Assembly: GCA_964016875.1 (NCBI GenBank)
Contig: OZ024719.1
Span: 26,355,877-26,419,876 of the forward strand
Source of the DNA: Fallopia convolvulus
Taxonomy: Eukaryota; Streptophyta; Magnoliopsida; Caryophyllales; Polygonaceae
DNA: 64,000 nt
Direction of reading: 5' to 3'
Made by a program: the position numbers and the translations under genes. How positions within the stretch are numbered: the first letter of the stretch is position 1; every line of letters begins with the position of its first letter. Below the pieces are notes generated by a model that was given only the letters and a program-made list of their open reading frames with translations, was not told the DNA's origin and did no database searches. Below are positions 11,240-22,211 of this stretch, in pieces.

Positions 11240-11984
11240 AAACCTTTCCAAGTTGAGACGTGAAACTCGGAATCTACTCCGTGAATTATCTTTCGACCTA
11301 GATTTTGCTAAACCTGATGCAATGGGAAATCAGACTTTGAGGCAGCTGACTCCACCTCTTGCCCCCACTTCCATGGGCAAAGTGGAGAGGACCCCAACAA
11401 GCATCTAGCTGAATTTGATCAGATTTGCTCTAGTATGAAACCTGTAATTGAGGACCAGATCAAACTGAGGGTGTTTCCTTTCTCTCTAAAGAATTCAACC
11501 AATGAGGGGCTATACTATCTTTCTCTAGGCTCCATTAACACTTGGACTGAGATGAAAGCAACATTCGTGGAGAAATATTTTCCAGCCACCAAGCATAGCA
11601 GTTTGAAGAAGAGCTTGAGCAACATTGAACAACAAGCTAGGGAGAGCCTGTATGACTACTATGATCTCTTTAAGAGGTTGTGTGTTAGCTACCCATATCA
11701 TGGATATAATAATCAAGATCTAGTGCTCTATATTTATGGTGGAGTGCTTGATGAAGAGCGCTGAATGGTGAATGCAACTTGTGGTGGAAGCCTTCTAAAC
11801 AAGACACCTACAAAGGCCCTTGAGCTCTTTTCTGAACTATTTAAGAGCTCGAGGCAATTCAGTAAGAGGACTACCGTTAAAGGAGTCAATGCTATGGACT
11901 CCTCATCTTCTATTTACGATCTGAGGTAGAGGAGTTGAAGGATATGATGAAGGGGGAGATGATGTGATTCTACCACACCATGAG
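11240..11984 (+). pseudogene. Athila-like gypsy gag remnant
   Basis: An open stretch at 11435-11764 carries LRVFPFSLKNS, YLSLGSINTWTEM, FVEKYFPATKHSSLKK and ESLYDYYDLFKRLC. These are the conserved blocks of the retrotransposon gag domain, which forms the virus-like particle. After a TGA at 11762 the same frame continues with VNATCGGSLLNKTPTKALEL, also conserved in this family. Upstream, the leader part of gag (11240-11434) has stops. The frame is then cut by a hAT insertion at 11985. Confidence 0.85.
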
Positions 11985-12574
11985 AAGACCTGAACAAAGT
12001 CGGGCTAACCCGCCCAACCCGTACCACCCACCCGGAAAAATGGGCGGACTTGGACAAGATTTCTAACCCGAAAGAGTAAATAAGCCCGGCCCGTCCGAAT
12101 TCATGGGCGGGACACAAACAATATTTTTGATCGAATATCCCGAATAACCCACCCGAATACCCGAATATATTAAATATTTAAAATAAATGTTTATATTTAT
12201 AAATAAAGATATGTTTGTAGAGAATACTTGGGGCCATTGATTGTAGAATTAGTACAAAAGAGAGTTAGTTATTATAGTTGCTTCACCTTGTCACCTTTTA
12301 GCTAGCATAAGTACGATCTTAATTTCAAGTAATGTTAGACCGTGTAATTATAACACTAGGATTTTCTAATTTTTTAATGGACATGAAAAAAAAATTATTT
12401 ATGAATTTATATCCGGGTCCCGACGGGCTATCCGGGTCCGGATGTCCGGGCGGGCTTGGACATCCTTGCCGGCCCGAATCACCCGCTTGACCCGAACCCG
12501 CTCGGACAAATGGGCATAATTTTTGTTCAAAGTCCGGCCCGGATCCGGCCCGAACCCGACTTTGTACAGGTCTA
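11985..12574. mobile_element. Non-autonomous hAT element (590 bp)
   Basis: Left end AAGACCTGAACAAAGTCGGG and right end (complement) TAGACCTGTACAAAGTCGGG give 20-bp terminal inverted repeats with two mismatches. The 8-bp flanks ACCATGAG (11977-11984) and ATCATGAG (12575-12582) match at 7 of 8 positions, the hAT target size. The GC-rich ends (CCGGCCCG motifs) and AT-rich core have no coding frame. Confidence 0.75.
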
Positions 12575-12582
12575 ATCATGAG

Positions 12583-13200
12583 CAAGACTAAGAGGAGCAT
12601 TAGCATGACATGGATGCGCCGGCGCCGAGCAACCCCAAGAACTCCCATGAAAGGTGTCTTGATTCGTCCAAGCTCCGAGAGCCCCTCATTGATTCTTCCG
12701 GCAAGGTACAAAGTTCCAAGCCCGACCCTTTGCCATTTTTGGGTCGAATCACCTATGCTAGAGCTCGAGCATTGCAAGATGAGATCAAAAGAGGCCTAAT
12801 GACCCAAAGTGCGCCGACCAAACATGAAGACGAAGCTTGGAGTCTATTGGTATCCTCTCTACCAATACCATGAGCCTTATTTGGTGCTTGACTTAAGTTT
12901 GAGATTTTTAAGTATTTTTTCTTGGATATTTTTGTAACTTTTTCAAAACTCTTGTGCTCTTGTGAGAGGAGTCCCATGTGGCCTAGGCTTATACCATGTA
13001 ACCATGGTAGACGCCACTTTTGCTCTCTTAGACAAGATTGAAGCCAAACATGTCAACCCTTGTCTGTTTGTTCTAGAAATCGATTTCCCTTCGATTTTTT
13101 AATCAAATTTCAGTTTTAGATCCTTTTGGATTGTGAGTCACATCAATCCAAACCCGAAGGTTAGATCTAGGTGAGTCATATCCTAGTTTGATCCTGTAAG
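12583..13200 (+). mobile_element. Gypsy-type remnant right of the hAT element
   Basis: A short frame ends with RITYARARALQDEIKRGL (about 12733-12790), resembling the 'GP(I/M)TRARA' motif known from gypsy gag ends. It stops at 12870 and is followed by T-rich untranslated or LTR-like DNA to about 13200. It may be the continuation of the gag copy interrupted at 11985 or a second element. Confidence 0.4.
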
Positions 13201-14020
13201 TTCGTGTGTTGGGAGGTGAGTCTTATCCTTTCGAGGCTCATTCATATCAGCCCTTATCCCTCCAATTTCCATGCATCCTCCATTTCACCACAAAATCGTC
13301 CTCCATCTCCCTCCATTGACGCCACCAAGAAGCTCCTTTGCCGCCACCATCTTTTGAAGAATTTGCTCGGGTCAACCTCGAATTGCCTTGCACCGTCCTT
13401 ATCAACAAGATCCTTCATCACCTTCTCCACTTTCCTAGGAGCTTGGGCCTTTGGGGGTTCGACCCATCTCCATGACTCGCTTTGAAAGAAATGGGTTTGT
13501 TGTTTTGTTTATTTTCTTCAATTATATCCATATGCGTATTAACCGCCATGTTACTAGTTGCCACCCGGGCATTATCTTTCTTAGCATATTTGTTTTTGCT
13601 CTTCTTTCCATACTCATTCAACTGAATGTCCTCCTTATTTATTGCCTGAGACGTCACTTTTCCTTCCAGTTTCTGTCCTTCTTTGGGTCGATTGTCAGTT
13701 TCAATTTCGTTTGTCAAGGAATCCAACGCCTCATGCCGATTTACTTTTCAGAAATAGCGTTAAAGAGGACATGAATAATTTATCCTTCCCTTTGGTGATA
13801 TTTCTTGCATGCGTTCTCCTTAGAGGAAGTTTTCTTTGATTGATCAGATTTGTTTTCCTTAGAATCCGACCCGAATTTCGAACTTCTCTTACTCGAATGA
13901 AATTTATTTTTGAGTTTCATTCATTCGCCATATATTCCCTTTCCCATTCTCACCGCTTAATGAGCATGAATAAATTAGCATAAGTACACGTGTACTTATA
14001 CTAGTTTAAGTACTAGTTAA
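13201..14020. other. Unassigned stretch before the Helitron
   Basis: Open frames exist on both strands (for example 13418-13726 minus, lysine/asparagine-rich), but I recognise no domain. Near the right end a perfect 20-bp palindrome (ATAAGTACACGTGTACTTAT, 13980-13999) precedes ACTAGT. The last base, A at 14020, is the host base left of the Helitron. Confidence 0.5.
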
Positions 14021-14117
14021 TCTACACTACTAAAAATGGACGGGAAGCCAACGGTCCACACTACTCAAATCTATAGAGTACAGTGATTTTCTAAAACTAA
14101 TCCGTTCATTCTCTTCC

Positions 14118-14283
14118 TTTTTTTCCTTCTCCTCCTCTTCAACTCAACCCTCCACCTCCTGTTATTCCTTCCACCTCTTGCTATTCCCTGCAGCCTATTT
14201 CTCATCTCTATCTCTATCTCTACTATCTCTCTTTGTTTTCTATCTCTATATCTCCTCCTAATTCTATACAATTCAATATTTTC
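14118..14283. repeat. Left arm of a 165-bp inverted repeat within the Helitron
   Basis: A CT-rich block (with AATTCTATACAATTC and CTGCAGCCTATTTCTCATC) is repeated in inverse orientation at 17408-17574 with very few differences. The arms enclose the ABCF3 fragments and one MITE. Confidence 0.85.
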
Positions 14284-14339
14284 CCTGATTTTTAATCTAG
14301 GGTTCATTTCAATTGGAATCTGAGCCATAGCGAGTCACG

Positions 14340-14960
14340 GCACCCTTCCACTCTCAAATCATTCGTCCTGAAAATTGATCGGTTAAATTTCAGAGAGAAT
14401 CAGAAAGGAAGTAGAGAGAAATTCAGGACGGGAAGACGGACTGAATTGCACCAAATTCATTTAACTGATATACAACCCCAGGAAGGAATCGAAACCAGAG
14501 AGATTCAGGATGGAACGACGAACTCGGCCGTCGGCATATCTGCTCTGCCTCGTCAAAGTCTACAAATTCTTCATCAAAATTGATCGGTTTAAACTTGGCC
14601 CTCTCAATTGAAGCAGAGAGATAATCAGGATGGACCTCCTACTCCGACGGAAAGACGGACTCGAGAAGGAATGGCCCTCTCAATTGAACTAGAGAGGGAA
14701 TCAGGACGGAAACGACAATCTCGAGAGCAAGATTTCTTCACCGTCGGTATATCTCAATTTCAACTTGTCGTTCTCAATTGAACTACAAAGCCAGAACTAG
14801 ACAAAGAATCAGGACGACACGATGACCTCACCGTCGTCTACAAATTCGTCCTCAAAATTGATCAGTTTCAACTTGTCGTTCTCAATTCAACCGGAGAACT
14901 AGAACCAGAGAGAGAATCAGGACGGAATGGTGGACTCGGGAGAATTTTTTTTTCACCGCC
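14340..14960. repeat. Degenerate repeats with AGAGAGAATCAGGACGG core
   Basis: The motif AATCAGGACGG (or close variants) recurs about six times, usually after CTCTCAATTGAA and before a CACCGTCG-type word, in loose units of roughly 90-120 bp. There is no coding frame. It may derive from a repeated 5' leader captured by the Helitron. Confidence 0.55.
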
Positions 14961-15200
14961 GGCATATCTTCTCTGAATCGAGACGGTGATCGGCCCCTCC
15001 AACGGTTTTGGGTTCACCAAATGGTATTGATTCTTTCTTTCCTGTGTTTTTCATTCTATCTTCTTTCTGCTTGCTCAAAGTTCTATTTTGCATGATCATG
15101 ACATTCTCTATACTTTTAGCTCATGCTTGGACTTTGGTTCAACAAGCAGGGAATGAAGTTGCTAAGTTTGGCCATAGATATGGACCATAAACTCTTTCAG

Positions 15201-15773
15201 GGTCTGAGTTTCTCATCGGAGATGTAATCTAAACCAACAACAAGCTTTTCTGGAGGATGGCGTATGCGGATAGCTCTTGCTCGAGCATTGTTTGTAGAGC
15301 CAGATCTCTTACTACTAGATGAACCTACAGTAAGCTCCATGCCTTGCTGCACTGATTAGGATGCTGAAACTACAACTACCCTTTTACTGTTTATATGTTG
15401 AATCTCATTGTTTGACAAGACCATCTTGATTTACACGCTGTCCTGTGGTTGGAATCTTACCTGACGGAGTGGCCCAAAACATTTATAGTCGTCTCTCATA
15501 CGAGAGAGTTCTTAAATGCTTTTATTTCTCTCCTTTCGATATATTAATTCCCACCTTCATGAGCAGTTTATTAATTTTGAATGTAAATAAATGTAATAAT
15601 TCCTTTTTTCTTGAATGATATTCTAGGTTGTCACAAATATCATACATCTACAAAGGCAGAAACTGATAACTTATAAAGGAAATTATCATATATCTGAGAA
15701 GACAAGAGAAGAACAGCTTAAGAACCAGACAAAAGCATTTGAGACTAATGAGAAGTCAAGGTCCCATATGCAG
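15201..15773 (+). pseudogene. Captured ABCF3/GCN20-type ABC protein fragment (3 exons)
   Basis: Three exon pieces lie in order. 15201-15329 encodes SFSGGWRMRIALARALF and the Walker B box DLLLLDEPT. About 15420-15518 encodes HLDLHAVLWLESYL and the H-loop VVSH. 15627-15773 encodes VVTNIIHLQRQKLITYKGNY to RSHMQ. Together they are the end of the first nucleotide-binding domain and the linker of a soluble GCN20-type ATPase, a family linked to translation control. The first piece contains a stop (ATG-TAA near 15222) and the second lacks a clean splice acceptor. The P-loop and second ATPase domain are missing, so no function is expected. Confidence 0.85.
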
Positions 15774-16626
15774 GTCTCTTCTGATGGCCATTTGCTATGC
15801 ATGCGTATCCTTAATGAAATAAATTCTGTCATTGTGTTACTACTGTTTTCACGTTGTGGTCTCTGATTTTTTTTACCAGATTGGTTTGGCTGATAATGGA
15901 GAGTAGTAGAAAATAACAGAAAAGAAACTAAAAGGATGCACCTAATTCAACACTATTGAACCTACTTACTTATATTTGTTGATTAGCATTGACCTTGTAG
16001 CTCTAGGTTTTAAGTTGTACGTAAGCAAGTGTAGAAAGAAACCATTTAATAAGAATTATATAGTATTGGAGATCGTGAGTGGGAGGAACTTTACCTCCAT
16101 GTCATCAAATCATTCACTTGGTTCATGTATGTGCTCTTCTGATGCTCTTCCTACATTTAATTTGTGAGAATATTAATAAAACCCATGAATATCAAGCTAA
16201 ACCACTACAAATATCCTCAAGTTTTTTTAGCCTTCATAGCCCTATCCTACAATTGATACTATCTTATTGCATTTTTGTGCTGTGGGCCATTGTATGATCA
16301 CAAGAAGATTACCTGACCTTTTATTGGGTATCATCTCTAGCAATTACCACTTGAACTATCCAGGAAGCATTTTAAAAAAGCAGTTGTGAACTGAATTGCC
16401 ATTTACCACTTGAACTTTAAACTTTTAAAGGTTTTTCATTTCCATTAGTTCAAGGTCTTTAGTTTTGCAAAGGTCAATTTCCAAGGAGTTTGGAGAAATA
16501 TTTATGGTAGGCTGGTAATGCTAAGTAACTTTGAAATTGGTTGAGTGATGATAGAGGATACAATGGATTGAAAAATGACATAAATCTTATAAGATTCATA
16601 ATTTGTGAGCTTATAACATTTTAAAA

Positions 16627-17107
16627 GGCTTAAGACATATACAACCCCCTGTACTTGTGCGAATTTGTCACTTAGACACCTCACCTTTGGTTTGGACCTA
16701 TTGAGCACTTAAACTTAACAATTTGGACCTATTAGACACCTGGTCGCTGACAATCTCGTTGAGTGTAACACACTCGCACTGACATGTCCAATTTTTTGTC
16801 CACATGTGTTCCACATAAGCCTATTTTTTGTCCACATATGTGCAACATAATTGTATTTGGTATTTTGCCACAAAGGCATAATTTATGCCACATAACAATT
16901 TGGACCTCCGTCAACAGCTGGTTCACTCCCGCCGTTCTCTTCGTCGTCCTCAACCTCGTAATCGGCCATCGCACTTCGCCACATCAGCGAAGAGGTGTTT
17001 AATAGGTCCAAATTGTTAAGTTTAAGTGTTCAATAGGTTCAAACCAAAGGTGAGGTGTCTAAGTGACAAATTCGCACAAGTACAGGGGGTTGTATATGTT
17101 TTAAGCC
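16627..17107. mobile_element. MULE-type MITE with long terminal inverted repeats (481 bp)
   Basis: The ends GGCTTAAGACATATACAACC and (complement) GGCTTAAAACATATACAACC begin inverted arms of more than 100 bp. The flanks CATTTTAAAA at 16617-16626 and 17108-17117 are identical 10-bp duplications, in the Mutator range. It lies inside the Helitron, so it inserted later or came with captured DNA. Confidence 0.8.
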
Positions 17108-17407
17108 CATTTTAAAATAATTAACATGGATTTATGGTTGCTTAAGTTCATACTGATTGCTTGTTTTTTTTTAATTTGGATGGATGTTTGTTGTCTTGAG
17201 CAGATTTGTTTATTCTACTAATTTCATCTTCCAAGGTATTTGCTTCTGTTTTGGCTTGATCAAATGAATCCTTGATCCACCCTAACTGAGATTCTAGGCT
17301 AGAGAAAGGAATATTATCTAGAAGATAAACATTATTTTCCTGTCTATACTGTTGGATATATTCTCTCATCTTCCCTGAAAATCCACACAGAATGACATGT
17401 AGCCAGA

Positions 17408-17574
17408 TTCAAAATATAGAATTGTATAGAATTAGGAGGAGGTATAGAGATAGAAAACAAAGAGAGATAGTAGAGATAGAGATGAGAAATAGGCTGCAGG
17501 GAATAGCAGGAGGTGGAAGGAATAGCAGGAGGTGGAGGGTTGAGTTGAAGAGGAGGAGAAGGAAAAAAAACTTT
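17408..17574. repeat. Right arm of the 165-bp inverted repeat within the Helitron
   Basis: The reverse complement of 14118-14283. It ends directly before the captured RPSA exon. Confidence 0.85.
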
Positions 17575-17584
17575 TTTGCCTCCT

Positions 17585-18174
17585 ATTAAAAGAAGTTGCC
17601 TTGGTAAACATCCCCACAATTGCCTTATGTGACACTGATTCTCTAATGTGCTATGTGGATGTTGGAATCCCTGCTTAACAACAACGTCAAGTTCAGTATT
17701 GGATGTCTGTTCTGGCTTCTAGCCCGTATTGTGCTGCAGATGCAGGGAACAATTCGTCAAGGCCAGAAAAGGGATGTTATGGTGAGTATTTTGAGCTGAA
17801 ATCAGTTCTTTTGTTGCCAATTTATTTGAATGGAAGAGTAGTGTTTTTATTAATTATTCGGTTAATTCTAAAAAGCAAGGTGTTAGAATCATGATAAAGA
17901 GTATACAATTATGTTAGGCAAATTAAATGTATGGTTTGCTGTTGTGAGAATAGTAATTGGTGGATCTATTCTTCTATAGGAAGCCTGAAGAGGCCAAGGG
18001 CACCAAAAGAGGAAGAAGCAGTAGGTGGTGCTCATTATGGTATAGAATATGCGTTTAGAGCTGCCCTCACCACTGAACAATGGGGCGCAGCTGCTGATGC
18101 ACCATGGTCAGCTGAAGGAGCTGTAGTGCCCCCTACAGGTGCTATTCCTGTTGCTGATTGGCAAGAAGTACAAG
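17585..18174 (+). pseudogene. Captured 40S ribosomal protein SA fragment (2 exons)
   Basis: The first piece (about 17585-17781) reads NIPTIALCDTDS, YVDVGIPA, then after a stop and one-base slip SIGCLFWLLARIVLQM and GTIRQGQKRDVM, ending at a GTGAGT donor. The second piece (17960-18174) reads VDLFFYRKPEEAK and, after another one-base slip, EEEAVGGAHYG and LTTEQWGAAADAPW. These are the C-terminal half of ribosomal protein SA (laminin-receptor-like, small-subunit uS2 family). The original acceptor before VDLFFYR has decayed. The N-terminal half is absent. Confidence 0.85.
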
Positions 18175-18439
18175 GTATTTTTTTAAATCAGTTCAACCTA
18201 TGTAAAATTATCTTTTTCAAAATGATGGCTTGTTCTAATTGTGTGTGATTTCGTCTTTGATAATACAGTTCCATTAGCAGCTCTTGTTGTTGCAACTGTA
18301 ATGCTTATCAGTTCGCATAATTTCCCTTGATTCATGCAATTTTTTCAAATTTAGTTGTCTTCCTTTAAAGATGGTTGATGCCAATTTGGCTTCTATTGAT
18401 AAACCTATTTAATTTTTAAATCTCCATTTTTTGTGCTGG

Positions 18440-19336
18440 AAGATATGGAAGGAGGCAGACTTAGGAAAGTAAGCTCCCATTACTCTATCGCTGAGATTGA
18501 TGCCTACAATTCTTCTTAAGTTCCTTGATAAGTTGAGGCTGAATATGGAGAGGCTGAAATCATTTAATAGGAGAGTGTTCAGTGAGTTCTCAATCAAATC
18601 GAACAGGGAAAATTTTGAGAGCATTCACAGTCCAGTGACCAGGTCTGGCTTGGATACTCCAGCTACATCTTCCAAGAACTCATTGGAGTCTAATCCCATC
18701 GTTGCAGAAGCATGGAAACTCTCAAACGATCTTTGCTGCTCTTCAGAGGTCAGCCTGTTGGCACAATTGCGGCTTATGACCATGCTTCTGAAGAAGTTTT
18801 GAACTATGATCAGGTATACCTAAAAATATTACTCAGATCTGTAATGTCCATCTTTTTAGAGGAATGTGATCATTCAACAATGTAAAATTTGTGTTTGAGT
18901 AGATGTTTATACGAGATTTTGTTCCCAGTGCTTTGGCTTTTCTAATGAATGGTGGCCTTGACGTCGTGAAGAACTTCCTGTTGAAAACCCAGAGAGTTCA
19001 GGGTTTGGAGAAAAAAAAAATTGACATGTTTAAGCTAGGTGAAGAGGCAATGCCAGCAAGCTTCAAAGTGTTGCATAATTCTACTCGAAGACGGATACCA
19101 TGGTCACTGAGTTTGGTGAGATTTCCATTGGAAGAGTTGCTCCCATTGACTCAGGTTTCTGGGGGATTATTCTGCTTTATGCATATACCAACTCTACTGG
19201 TCACATGACATTGGCAGAGTCACCTGAATGGCAAATGGGGATGAGGCTTATTTTAGCTTTGGGCTTGTCAGAGGGATTTGATACCTTTCCAACTCTCCTC
19301 TGTGTTGATGGATTCTGTAAGATTGATCGAAGAATG
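18440..19336 (+). pseudogene. Captured alkaline/neutral invertase fragment (2 exons)
   Basis: The first exon piece (to 18813) has LRKVSSHYS, a stop near 18518, then FLDKLRLNMERLKSFNRR, SGLDTPATSSKNS and, in another frame, PVGTIAAYDHASEEVLNYDQ. The second (18903-19336) has FIRDFVPSALAFLMNG, FKLGEEAMPASFKVLH and, after a frame change, GRVAPIDSGFW and LSEGFDTFPTLLCVDG. The order and the exon junction after NYDQ match plant cytosolic alkaline/neutral invertases (GH100), which cleave sucrose. At least two frameshifts and a missing C-terminal half make it non-functional. Confidence 0.88.
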
Positions 19337-19766
19337 GTAATGCTGAGCATTAGTATTCACTTGAATACAGTAGTACAACATTGCAAGTCTAATATTTAAT
19401 TTGGTCCTTTTTAAAATCTTTTCATTGTTTGGTTCATATGTAGAGTTTATGTATTGTTTTGATAGCTCTAAACAGAGATACATCTCAAATTTGTAATTGG
19501 AGGATTTCATTCATAGTCAAAGTTGTTTCTCTTGGGGATTGAAAACATATCTGACAGAATAGGTAATCATATAAAATGGTGTGATTTGCATGTGAGTTCT
19601 CCTTTGTTTGTTGTCAAGAAATTGGAGATCCTACAAACATGCAATCATCTAAGATGACTCATGCTATTGCTGATAAGATCATGATTTTCATGGGAGTTAG
19701 AGCATTTACTTTTTATGTAGTTATAATCAAACACTCAAAATGTGATCTTTTGTTTGGGGAATTCAG

Positions 19767-20928
19767 AAAACTATTGCCTGTCCACGGCAAGGAATCTTGG
19801 CCATGGATGAGTCAAATGCGACCTGTGGAAAGTGTCTTGCTTCAATAGGCCTAGAGAACATTGAGGCCAACCAACAAGCATACCAAACACTCCTTGTGAG
19901 TGATCCTGGTCTTAGTCAGTACATTTCAGGTGCCATCCTCTTTGAAGAGACTCTCTACCAATCCACAATTGATGGTAAGAAGATGGTTGATGTGCTTACT
20001 GATGAGAATATTGTTCCTGGAATCAAGGTTGACAAGGTAAGAATCCATTTATTTTCATATTATGATCTCTTATTTATGTATGAGCAGAAATTAAAATTTA
20101 CTAAGTGTACTGAATTTGTGTCTGCTGGAAAATGTGTGAAGGGTTTCGTGCCTCTTGCTGGTTCAAACAAGGATTCATGGTGTCGGGGTCTTGATGGCCT
20201 TGCTTCGCACTCAGCTTCTTATTACCAGCAAGGAGCTCGCTTTGCCAAATGGTAAACTTAAAGTACTTCTTTAAGGGAAAAAATCTTCAAGAAGATGAAT
20301 TGCTTGAAAATTGACACTTCACAAAATCATGATTTGAGCATATCCTAATTTCAGGCCACTAAGGGGCAATTTAGCATAATTCTTATAAGGTATATGACTA
20401 TTATGCACATTGATAGCTTGAAAATTGAAACTAATCTTTAAGCTTCTTATGACACTAGGCGTACAGTTGTGAGCATTCCCAACGACCCATCTGCCTTGGC
20501 AATGAAGGAAGCAGCTTGGGGTCTTGCTTGCTATGCTGCAATCTCCCAAGTAAGTATCAACTGTTATAGAACAAGACAGAATAAATCCAATTCATAAATC
20601 CTGAAACCAAAAATCATATAAAAAATCAAAAACTTTATAAAACGTTTTGTAGGACAATGGGTTGGTCCCAATTGTTGAGCCAGCGATCTTGCTTAATGGT
20701 GAGCATGGGATCGTCAGGACTTTTGAGGTAGAAAAAGAGGTCTGGGCAGAGGACTTCTTCTACCTTGCAGAGAACAATGTGATGTTTTAAGGAATCCTCC
20801 TCAAACCGAGCATGGTCACCCCTGGTGCTGAGTGTAAGGACAAGGCGACTCCTGATCAAGTTGCTGAGTACACTCTCAAACTTTTTCACAGCAGGATCCC
20901 TCCATCTGTCCCTGGAATAAATGCCCAG
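19767..20928 (+). pseudogene. Captured plastid-type fructose-bisphosphate aldolase fragment (4 exons)
   Basis: Exons 19767-20036, 20142-20251, 20459-20549 and 20653-20928 join in frame with proper GT-AG borders. They give GILAMDESNATCGK, ISGAILFEETLYQS, GFVPLAGSNKDSW, YYQQGARFAKW, TVVSIPNDPSA and LVPIVEPAILLNGEHG. This is class I aldolase, the Calvin-cycle and glycolysis enzyme. A TAA at 20788-20790 replaces the Glu of the conserved FEGILLKPSMVTPG, and the last exon(s) are missing. It is the best preserved of the four captured genes, suggesting the most recent capture. Confidence 0.9.
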
Positions 20929-21323
20929 GTTATAGGAGTAGTTAGGAATGTGAATTTGTAGATGAGTGTAGGCCAGATTTTGCATCTATCTGAGGAGCAT
21001 TTTATTTTGGATATCACCCAGTCATTAATGTGCTTGTGGTAATTCCAGATGATTATTTCCAAACAAAACATTCATCTTTCGAAATATGCAGGAACAACCA
21101 ACCAATTTCCATATTTTCCATACCAATATGAGGGTTTCAAATTTACTTCGTTTGGGATTCTGTAAGTTGGTGTTTGTTTGTTACTGTGATTACTACAACG
21201 CCAGAAATTGCACGCATTTCTGGATGCGATTATGTTGAGCTTTTCGAATAAAAATGACTACTTCATTAACCTATTGGACTTTCGAGCCCATTTCAATCAA
21301 AATTGTATCTTATATTTTTTATA

Positions 21324-21565
21324 CTCCCTCCGTTTCACAATAGTTGTTCATATAGACTATTTTTCTTGTTTTATAATAGTTGTTTATATAAGAAAATTTT
21401 CCACTTATACCCCTAATAATTACACCACATTAATTATATACACTTTTTCCAAAACAACTTTTAGGAGTATAAAGTACCTTTTAATAGGGGTAATTTTGAG
21501 AGAAATTTTTTTCTTTAATATATGTGCAAATTTGTCTAAGAACATCTATTTTGAAACGGAGGGAG
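21324..21565. mobile_element. Stowaway MITE near the Helitron 3' end (242 bp)
   Basis: Ends CTCCCTCCGTTTCACAA and (complement) CTCCCTCCGTTTCAAAA, flanked by TA on both sides (21322-21323, 21566-21567). This is the classical Stowaway (Tc1/mariner) signature. Confidence 0.9.
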
Positions 21566-21615
21566 TATTATATAAACCGTCCGTCAAACCCAATTACTGT
21601 ACATAACTTTCTGGC

Positions 21616-21642
21616 CCCATGCAACGCATGGGCCCCTGCTAG
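21616..21642 (+). other. Helitron 3' hairpin and CTAG terminus
   Basis: Stem CCCATGC (21616-21622), loop AAC, stem GCATGGG (21626-21632), then CCCCTG and CTAG (21639-21642), followed by host T. Confidence 0.85.
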
Positions 21643-21647
21643 TAGAA

Positions 21648-22211
21648 TCTATAACTATATATTAAAGTTGTGCCTTTTCGAGCCACCAGAACGATTCTGG
21701 CCCCACCTTATAATTACAAAATTAATTTTTATTCCTAATATTTTAACTTTTTCTATTAAATTTTTCTTTAACTATTTAAATCTATCTTTTAACATCAAAA
21801 GAATATTTATTTATATAACAATATCTTTTGAAAACTTCCTTATACAAGGAGTTAAGATTAAAAATAAAATATTTTAGAATAAATATACATCTTTTAGCAT
21901 ATATCTTTTGACGAATTTATTTATAGATATTATATAAAATTAATGATAAATATTTATAATTTTAAAATTTATAAAAATAGACAATAAAATGTTTAATAGA
22001 TGTATTAAAATATTTGATAAGCCCTAAATTTATATAAATAAAAAGTAATAAAATGTGAAGAATATAATATTTGATAAAAAAATTATACATCCTACAAGCA
22101 ATAAATTACTTATATTAAAATTTATATTATATTTTTATTTATTAATATTATATTTATAATATTTATAAAATATCGAATCGTAGTCGTACATGGTACGACG
22201 GGTAAAACTAG
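21648..22211 (+). mobile_element. Short non-autonomous Helitron (564 bp)
   Basis: Starts TCTATAACTATATATTAAAG after host A (21647), the common plant Helitron 5' end. It ends with hairpin GTCGTAC-ATG-GTACGAC (22183-22199), spacer GGGTAAAA and CTAG (22208-22211) before T. The body is AT-rich and codeless. It lies five bases after the end of the large Helitron and 340 bp before the MED33 start codon. Confidence 0.85.

Larger units (their letters stand above)
14021..21642 (+). mobile_element. Gene-capturing Helitron (7,622 bp)
   Basis: The 5' end TCTACACTACTAAAAATGG follows host A (14020), and the 3' end CTAG (21639-21642) precedes host T (21643), the A^T target rule of Helitrons. Six bases before CTAG sits a hairpin with a perfect 7-bp stem (CCCATGC-AAC-GCATGGG, 21616-21632). 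There are no terminal inverted repeats and no target duplication. No Rep/helicase gene is present, so it is non-autonomous. Its cargo is four sets of intron-containing gene fragments (ABCF3, RPSA, alkaline/neutral invertase, aldolase), all in the plus orientation, as expected for capture at the DNA level. Later insertions are a MULE-type MITE and a Stowaway MITE. The ends are read from sequence; comparison with an empty site would prove them. Confidence 0.85.

Noticed and set aside
13418..13774. Overlapping open frames of about 100 codons on both strands
   Set aside because: No motif or homologous pattern recognised and no exon borders; kept as unassigned DNA.
14021..21642. Interpretation as a Pack-MULE or one large fused gene
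   Set aside because: No terminal inverted repeats or 9-bp duplication at the outer ends; the gene pieces are unrelated, frame-broken and lack their starts and ends. Helitron end signals fit better.
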